In this document: positions 56,899 through 64,000 of the stretch, in pieces
Numbering within the stretch: position 1 is the first letter of the stretch
Layout of the letters: each line of letters starts with the position of its first letter
Assembly (NCBI RefSeq): GCF_005144795.1
Contig: NZ_SWFJ01000002.1
Coordinates: 62,001-126,000, forward strand
Length of the DNA: 64,000 nucleotides
Source of the DNA: Streptococcus mitis
GTDB taxonomy: Bacteria; Bacillota; Bacilli; Lactobacillales; Streptococcaceae
Direction: 5' to 3'
The notes under the pieces: model-generated
Databases searched by the model: none
What the model was told of the DNA's origin: nothing
The model's input: only the letters and a program-made list of their open reading frames with translations
Made by a program: the position numbers and the translations under genes

Positions 56899-58134
56899 TT
56901 ATTCCTGCAATCTCTCATACAATTCTTGCATTTGTACATCATCTGGAACTAGTTTTAAGTAAGCTTGAGCATTGACTTTTGCTTCTTCAAAGTAGCCCAA
57001 TTCACGCAAGAGATAGATATAGTGTTCCAGAAACTCGGGATTGTCCTTCAAACCTCCTGCTAACTCTTGGTAAAGCTCATAGGCAACATCCAAATCGTCC
57101 ATTTCTTGATAAGAACGAGCAATCATCCACTTGGTCAAGAGATTTTCTGGCTCATCGCTCTGCAAGTCTATAATATCCTCATAACGCTCCTGCTCCAGAT
57201 AAATAGTGGCTAAACGGAGTAAGATTTCTTCCGTATCCTCAGCATCTGCTTTAGCAGTAAGGAGGTAATTTTCTGCACCACTAGCATCATGCAGTTCATA
57301 AGAGAATTGTGAAGCAGCTAGTAAGAGGCGAGTTTCAAAGGGATTTTTCTCTAGGCCTTGCTTAGCGATACGCAGGGCTCCTTGAACTTGATGTTCCTTA
57401 TGTAAGGCCTGACTATAACCATACTCATAGCCTTCAAAGTCAGGAGAAATGGTATCAAGCTGCTTAAAGTAGAGGACAGCTTTTTGGTATTCTTCTTGAT
57501 CAAAGTAAAGACTGGCTAACTCAAAAGCTGTTAGGTCATCGTATTCTAACTCCAGGGCTTTTTCTAAAAACTCTGTGGCCGTTTCAAATTTCCCTAACTG
57601 GGCATAGGCAAAGCCAATTCGTTGATAGGTAGAAATGCCTGTTTGCTCATAAATCGACCGATTATCTAACTGGGCATAGCCTTGAATAGATTCTTGGTAA
57701 TTTTCCAACTCACTATCCAACTCTGCCAAGCCCAATATCAAGAGAGGATCCTCTGAGTAGGTCAAAGCCTCCAGCAGTTTCTCACGCGCCACATCTGTCA
57801 AACCTTCCATCTGGTAAAGGTCCGCTTTCAGAGCCAAAGCCGACACATACCAGTCACTGTCAGATTTGATTTCCTCAAGATAGGCAAAGGCTTCTTCAAT
57901 TTGACCATCCTCGCTAGCAATTGCTGCTAGATTAAGATGAACCTCTGGAAAATCCTCTACGATTTTCAGGTAAATTTCCTTGGCCTGAGGATAGAAACCA
58001 ATCCCTTCTAGATAGGTAGCTAACTCATACAGAAGCTCACTTGAATCATTTTCTAAAGCTTTGATGAAATAGTGCTCTGCCTTTGTTAAATCTTGTTCCT
58101 CCAAAGCCTGTAACATCTGTTGACTATTGTTCAC
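56899..58134 (-). CDS. TPR-repeat protein
   Basis: 411 residues built of helical tetratricopeptide repeats (for example FAYAQLGKFETATEFLEKALEL and ASLYFDQEEYQKAVLYFKQL). No signal or membrane segment, strongly acidic. A scaffold for protein contacts; the partner is unknown. It overlaps the PerM gene by 11 nt. Confidence 0.9.
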   Translation of the reverse strand: MNNSQQMLQALEEQDLTKAEHYFIKALENDSSELLYELATYLEGIGFYPQAKEIYLKIVEDFPEVHLNLAAIASEDGQIEEAFAYLEEIKSDSDWYVSALALKADLYQMEGLTDVAREKLLEALTYSEDPLLILGLAELDSELENYQESIQGYAQLDNRSIYEQTGISTYQRIGFAYAQLGKFETATEFLEKALELEYDDLTAFELASLYFDQEEYQKAVLYFKQLDTISPDFEGYEYGYSQALHKEHQVQGALRIAKQGLEKNPFETRLLLAASQFSYELHDASGAENYLLTAKADAEDTEEILLRLATIYLEQERYEDIIDLQSDEPENLLTKWMIARSYQEMDDLDVAYELYQELAGGLKDNPEFLEHYIYLLRELGYFEEAKVNAQAYLKLVPDDVQMQELYERLQE

Positions 58135-59290
58135 TCTTGACTTCCTTTCCCTCTAGTTCATATAGGCCACTGACTACCTTATACCATTCAAAAATCGCTG
58201 AAATGACAACTTTAGCAGAGGCATAAACTGGAATACCGAGTAAGACTCCCCAAATACCAAACATGGATCCTGAAGTTAACAAAACAAAAAGAACATTAAT
58301 GGGATGAATGTTTAATTGGCTTCCCAAAATCAATGGAGAGACAAAACGGCCTTCAATAGTTTGTTCTACGATAAAGACAATCACTACTTTCAAAAGCATG
58401 ACTGGCCCAGCAATCAAGCCCAATACTAGGGCAGGAAGCATGGCTAAGAAGCTGCCCAAATAAGGAACCAGATTTAAAATACCAGCAGTAACACCCAGCG
58501 TAACTGCATAGCGTAGACCAATAATCTTGAAGAAGATAATAAACATTACTGCTACAATAATAGCCACTGTTACTTGCCCTCTAACATAATTGGACAACTG
58601 TTGATTCACATCTGATAAAACTTGTCCAACAGGCTCCTTCAATTTCGTCGGCATGAATTGGGTTAAATAGTTACGCAAGCCTTTCCCATCACGCAAGAGA
58701 TAAAAGAGCATGAAAGGAACGATAATCAAGGCCACAATCACTTGAGATGCCCCACTAATAAAGGCACTCACCCAGTTGACTGCTTGTGAAGAAACTTTAC
58801 TTGCCCAAACTGTAGCCTGACTAGAGAAGTTTGTTAAAACTTGCTCTAACTGAGGTCTGAAATCATCTGGTAAACGCTTGGTGACCAAATCATTAATAAC
58901 TCGATCAGCATCTTCGAGATAGATTGGTACATTTCTTGCAAAGGTTAAAACTTGACGTTGCAGATTTGGAATGGCCACTGCCAAGCCCCAAATGATAAAG
59001 AGAGCGATGATCACAAAGACAATACTGATTGCGATGACACGATTAATCTTATGCTTCTCCAACCAATCAACAATGGGATTCAGTAAATAGTATAGTAAAC
59101 CAGATAGAATGACTGGCAACATCACGACTGCCAAAAAGTCTAAAACAGGTGAAAATAGAAAACTAATCTTACTTAAAATAAAAAGATTCAGTCCCAATAA
59201 CAAAGTTACTAAGAATACCGTAATTGCCTTGTTATCCAAAAACCACTTGAAAAACCAAGATAGGCTAAAATGTTTCTCTTTTTGATCCAT
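58124..59290 (-). CDS. AI-2E family (PerM-type) membrane protein
   Basis: 388 residues with about eight membrane helices. Family stretches PYLGSFLAMLPALVLG and GSMFGIWGVLLGIPVYAS are present. Members are efflux or exchange permeases; a role in AI-2 export is not established for this group. Translationally overlapped with the TPR gene. Confidence 0.9.
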   Translation of the reverse strand: MDQKEKHFSLSWFFKWFLDNKAITVFLVTLLLGLNLFILSKISFLFSPVLDFLAVVMLPVILSGLLYYLLNPIVDWLEKHKINRVIAISIVFVIIALFIIWGLAVAIPNLQRQVLTFARNVPIYLEDADRVINDLVTKRLPDDFRPQLEQVLTNFSSQATVWASKVSSQAVNWVSAFISGASQVIVALIIVPFMLFYLLRDGKGLRNYLTQFMPTKLKEPVGQVLSDVNQQLSNYVRGQVTVAIIVAVMFIIFFKIIGLRYAVTLGVTAGILNLVPYLGSFLAMLPALVLGLIAGPVMLLKVVIVFIVEQTIEGRFVSPLILGSQLNIHPINVLFVLLTSGSMFGIWGVLLGIPVYASAKVVISAIFEWYKVVSGLYELEGKEVKSEQ

Positions 59291-59409
59291 AAATACTTCC
59301 TTTCTATTGTTCTCTCATTATACCATTTTTAAATCAAAATAACTGTTTTTTAAAGTGCTTACATACTACTCAATTGCACCGCATAGCATATTATAAATTC
59401 ATTTTGTGA

Positions 59410-59415
59410 TATAAT
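59410..59415 (+). promoter_or_regulatory. Extended -10 promoter of the lactonase-like gene
   Basis: TGATATAAT with the TATAAT at 59410-59415, about 28 nt before ATG 59444; AGAGG lies between them. No good -35. Confidence 0.6.
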
Positions 59416-59443
59416 AGACTTATCTTTATAAAGAGGTAAAGTT

Positions 59444-60457
59444 ATGAAAGAAACTGTTTATTTTGGAACTTATACACGTCGGACTTCCCAAGGGATTTAC
59501 AAGGCAGACTTCGATACAGAAACTGGTCAGCTTTCAAATCTAGAACTTTTTGCTCCTGAGCCAAGTCCGACCTACCTTGCCTTTGACCAACACCAACATT
59601 TATACACTGTTGGTAGTCAAGACGATAAGGGGGGGATTGCAGCCTATCAAACTGATGGAACCTTATTAAATCATGTCGTGGAAGAAGGAGCTCCCCACTG
59701 TTATGTTGCCGTTGATGAAAAGCGTGATTTGGTGTACGCAGCAAACTACCACAAGGGACAGGTCCTTGTTTATAAACGTCAGGAAGATGGTCGTCTTCTA
59801 CTTAGTGATGTGGATCAACACAGTGGCCAAGGTCCACATGAAAATCAAGCTTCTCCACATGTTCACTATACAGATTTAACACCTGACCACTATCTAGTGA
59901 CTTGCGACTTGGGAACTGACCAAGTCATCACTTATGATCTTGATCAAGAAGGAAAATTATCTAAACTCTATACCTATCACAGCCAGCCAGGAGCAGGCTC
60001 ACGCCACATCATTTTCCATAACCACTATAAAATCGCTTATCTGATTTGTGAACTCAATAGCACTATCGAGGTTCTAATCTACGATGGTGTTGGCGAATTT
60101 GAGCTCATGCAAGTTATTTCAACTCTACCAGAAGGTTACGAAGGTTTTAATGGAACTGCTGCTATTCGTCTCTCTAAAGATGGTAAATACCTCTACGCTT
60201 CTAACCGTGGTCATGATTCTATCGCAGTATATACAATCCTTGCGGACGGTAGCTTAGAGTTGTTAGAAATCGTTCCTACTCATGGCCAGACTCCACGTGA
60301 TTTTGATTTGACACCAGACCAAGAATTTGTCATTGCTGTCCATCAAGACTCTGATAACGCAACCGTCTTTAAACGCAATCCTGAAACTGGTCGTCTAGCA
60401 GAACTTTCCAACGACTTCCATGTACCAGAAGCAGTCTGCATCAGTTTTGCTCCTTAA
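59444..60457 (+). CDS. Lactonase family protein (6-phosphogluconolactonase-like beta propeller)
   Basis: 337 residues, seven-bladed propeller of the YkgB/Pgl group: FGTYTRRTSQGIYKADFD at the start, GQGPHENQASPHVHY in the middle (the usual active-site area) and LYASNRGHDSIAVY. May hydrolyse 6-phosphogluconolactone. Convergent with atpC. Confidence 0.85.
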   Translation: MKETVYFGTYTRRTSQGIYKADFDTETGQLSNLELFAPEPSPTYLAFDQHQHLYTVGSQDDKGGIAAYQTDGTLLNHVVEEGAPHCYVAVDEKRDLVYAANYHKGQVLVYKRQEDGRLLLSDVDQHSGQGPHENQASPHVHYTDLTPDHYLVTCDLGTDQVITYDLDQEGKLSKLYTYHSQPGAGSRHIIFHNHYKIAYLICELNSTIEVLIYDGVGEFELMQVISTLPEGYEGFNGTAAIRLSKDGKYLYASNRGHDSIAVYTILADGSLELLEIVPTHGQTPRDFDLTPDQEFVIAVHQDSDNATVFKRNPETGRLAELSNDFHVPEAVCISFAP

Positions 60458-60466
60458 AAAAACATA

Positions 60467-60499
60467 AAAAATGAACTTGGTAACTCAAGTTCATTTTTT
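60467..60499. terminator. Bidirectional terminator between the lactonase gene and atpC
   Basis: AAAAAATGAACTTG / CAAGTTCATTTTTT with a six-base loop; it serves both convergent transcripts. Confidence 0.9.
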
Positions 60500-60500
60500 C

Positions 60501-60920
60501 TTATAGTCTTTTTCCGACATTGATACGATTAATAGCACGTTGCAAAGCAATCTTAGCACGACGCTCTTGATCAATCAAGTGTTTTTCGTGAGCTTCTTCA
60601 ATTTCGCACTCCGCACGAAGCTTAGCACGTTCTGCACGGCTAACATCGATATCACGAGCACGTTCTGCAGAATCCGCAACGATTGTGATAGTATTATTGG
60701 CAATTTCAATAACACCTCCGTTTACTGCAATCCAGTTTACGTGATCTTCATCATCAATACGTTTTACCTTTACTTCATCAACTGCTAAAACCGCAATCAT
60801 ATTTTCATGTCGTGGCAAGATCCCCATCTCACCATCCAGAGTTCGAACTGATACATAGCTGGCATGGTGATCATAGACGAGACCATCTGGTGTCACGATC
60901 TGGACAGTTAACTGAGCCAT
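60501..60920 (-). CDS. atpC: F1 ATP synthase epsilon subunit
   Basis: 139 residues. N-terminal beta sandwich ([27 protein letters not shown]) and C-terminal helical hairpin. Couples gamma rotation to F0. Last gene of the operon. In streptococci the enzyme mainly pumps protons outward for acid tolerance. Confidence 0.97.
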   Translation of the reverse strand: MAQLTVQIVTPDGLVYDHHASYVSVRTLDGEMGILPRHENMIAVLAVDEVKVKRIDDEDHVNWIAVNGGVIEIANNTITIVADSAERARDIDVSRAERAKLRAECEIEEAHEKHLIDQERRAKIALQRAINRINVGKRL

Positions 60921-60930
60921 AGATCACCTC

Positions 60931-62346
<1,416 letters not shown>

Positions 62347-62422
62347 CTATTCTATATAAGATACTGTCGGTTCCTAGTTCAACTAGGTCCTAAGTTCATT
62401 TTCATACGAGCTGGACTAGAGC

Positions 62423-63301
62423 CTATTCTAAGGCACTAGCTCCTGCTATGATTTCTGTAATTTCTTGTGTAATCGCCGCCTGTCTGGCACGGTTATACTG
62501 AATTGTCAAATCATTGATGACTTTCTTAGCATTATCAGTCGCTGTTTGCATAGCTGTCATACCTGCAGCATTTTCAGCTGTCTTAGCATCGATAATAGCA
62601 CCGTAAATCATACTTTCTGCAAACTGAGGCAACAACTGCTCCAGAATTTCTTCTCGGCTGGTTTCCAATTCAAAAGTCAAGCTGTACTCTTCATCCGCTT
62701 CATTTGGATCCAAGTCAACAATCGGAAGCATTTGTTCCACACGCATTTGACTGGTTAGCGTGTTGACATGGTGGTTATAGCAGACATAGAGTTCATCAAA
62801 AAGTTCATTTTGGTACATTTCAACAGTTTTTGAAATGATCTTACGAACTTCATCAAAGCTAGGTTGGTCTGCCAAGCCACGTAGTTCATAAAGTGGTTGA
62901 ATACCACGAGCCTTAAAGAAATCAGCTCCCATTCCACCAATACAGATCATTTCAAAGCCTTTATCGTCTGGATGGTATTCTTCTTTCAACTCCATAACGG
63001 CTTTTAGAATAGAAGAATTATAACCTCCAACCAAACCGCGATCTGAAGTAATGACGATATAGCCTGTCTTCTTCACAGGACGACTAATCAACATCGGATT
63101 GGTTGAGCCACCAGAACCATTACCATGAAGGATATCTGTCAAGAGCTTGCGAACTTTCTGAGCGTAAACTTGGAAGTTGCGAGCAGCTTCTTCAGAGCGA
63201 CCAAGCTTAGCAGCCGATACCATTTGCATGGCATTAGTGATTTGACTCGTATTTTTTGTTGAGGCGATTTTTGTTTTAATATCATTTAGAGATACTGCCA
63301 T
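62423..63301 (-). CDS. atpG: F1 ATP synthase gamma subunit
   Basis: 292 residues. The long N- and C-terminal helices of the rotor ([23 protein letters not shown] and [12 protein letters not shown]) and [10 protein letters not shown] are characteristic. Confidence 0.98.
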   Translation of the reverse strand: MAVSLNDIKTKIASTKNTSQITNAMQMVSAAKLGRSEEAARNFQVYAQKVRKLLTDILHGNGSGGSTNPMLISRPVKKTGYIVITSDRGLVGGYNSSILKAVMELKEEYHPDDKGFEMICIGGMGADFFKARGIQPLYELRGLADQPSFDEVRKIISKTVEMYQNELFDELYVCYNHHVNTLTSQMRVEQMLPIVDLDPNEADEEYSLTFELETSREEILEQLLPQFAESMIYGAIIDAKTAENAAGMTAMQTATDNAKKVINDLTIQYNRARQAAITQEITEIIAGASALE

Positions 63302-63316
63302 CTGACACCTCTATTC

Positions 63317-64000
63317 TTACTGGAAGCTGGTTTGATTGAGAAACTCTGTAATCGCAGCATCCAAGACTGCTTCTTCTGGCAAGTCTTTTGTATCACGAAT
63401 GGTTTCCAAAATCTCTGGATGTTGAGCATCAAAGAAGGCATGGAACTCTTCCTCGAAACGAACAATATCATCTACTGGAACAGTATCCAAGAAACCATGT
63501 GTCAAAGCATAGAGAATGGTTACTTGTTTCTCAACAGGCAATGGTTTGTGAACAGGTTGTTTCAAGACCTCAACGGTACGACGTCCACGATTCAACTTAG
63601 CCTGCGTTGCTGCATCCAAGTCAGAACCAAACTTAGTAAAGGCTTCCAACTCACGGTATGAAGCAAGGTCGATACGAAGTGTACCGGCAACCTTCTTCAT
63701 GGCTTTGATTTGTGCAGAACCACCTACACGAGATACAGATGAACCCGCATCGATGGCTGGACGAATACCTGCGTTGAAGAGACCATCACCAAGAAAGATT
63801 TGCCCATCAGTGATTGAAATCACGTTGGTTGCGATATAGGCAGAGATATCTCCTGCTTGTGTCTCGATAAATGGTAGGGCTGTAATTGATCCACCACCAA
63901 GTTCATCAGAAACTTTAGCTGAGCGCTCAAGCAAACGGCTGTGAAGGTAGAAAACATCCCCTGGAAAGGCTTCACGACCTGGAGGACGACGAAGCAAGAG
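63317..64000 (-). CDS. atpA: F1 ATP synthase alpha subunit, 5' part beyond window
   Basis: Partial: the last 228 codons are present and the start lies past the right edge. [34 protein letters not shown] and the signature [15 protein letters not shown] identify the alpha subunit. The frame stays open to the edge. Confidence 0.98.
   Translation of the reverse strand, partial: LLLRRPPGREAFPGDVFYLHSRLLERSAKVSDELGGGSITALPFIETQAGDISAYIATNVISITDGQIFLGDGLFNAGIRPAIDAGSSVSRVGGSAQIKAMKKVAGTLRIDLASYRELEAFTKFGSDLDAATQAKLNRGRRTVEVLKQPVHKPLPVEKQVTILYALTHGFLDTVPVDDIVRFEEEFHAFFDAQHPEILETIRDTKDLPEEAVLDAAITEFLNQTSFQ

Overview
The window reads as chromosome of a mitis-group Streptococcus. The evidence is a pneumococcus-type choline/teichoic-acid cluster (tarI-tarJ-licA-licB-licC), histidine-triad (Pht) surface proteins beside AdcAII zinc lipoproteins, a class Ib nrdHEF set, a tagatose-6-phosphate lac operon, and streptococcal MacP and RocS homologues. 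Close relatives such as S. mitis, S. oralis or S. infantis cannot be separated by eye. No rRNA, tRNA, insertion sequence or recognisable BOX element was seen.

Layout. 1-8975: a zinc-acquisition block on the minus strand with three pht genes and two nearly identical adcAII genes, driven by three promoters that carry AdcR-type palindromes. 9000-11129: ptsH-ptsI. 11261-15064: nrdH, nrdE and nrdF on the plus strand behind a pair of NrdR-like boxes. 15145-22566: lacR (plus) convergent with lacABCD, an aldose-epimerase gene and a galactitol-type PTS (EIIA, EIIB, EIIC), with a cre site and LacR-type operators. 22661-27123: the lic/tar operon with a CiaR-type direct repeat. 27142-31918: an EfeUOB iron-uptake locus next to tatC-tatA. 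The Dyp peroxidase EfeB has a Tat signal, and efeO is broken by an in-frame stop.

32301-42418 is the accessory core: a type III-B (Cmr) CRISPR locus transcribed on the minus strand as cas6, divergent cmr1, cas10/cmr2, cmr3, cmr4, cmr5, cmr6. It is followed by a 15-repeat array, a gene for a large CorA-like membrane protein, and a second small array with a duplicated leader. There is no cas1/cas2. The Cas10 lacks an HD nuclease domain but keeps DGD and GGDD, so the system probably works by nucleotide signalling to the CorA-like protein. This is the most interesting system in the window. An AT-rich stretch (42346-43582) with a gene remnant and an unassigned structured RNA separates it from housekeeping genes.

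43583-64000: ybaB, a membrane glycerophosphodiesterase, an exonuclease, rocS, pfs, macP, a nudix hydrolase, glmU, a GH25 lysozyme, a DUF368 polyprenyl-phosphate transporter, ybaK, a phosphatase, lysS, an amino-acid ABC transporter, a TPR protein, an AI-2E-family permease, a lactonase-like protein, and the end of the ATP synthase operon (atpA partial, atpG, atpD, atpC).
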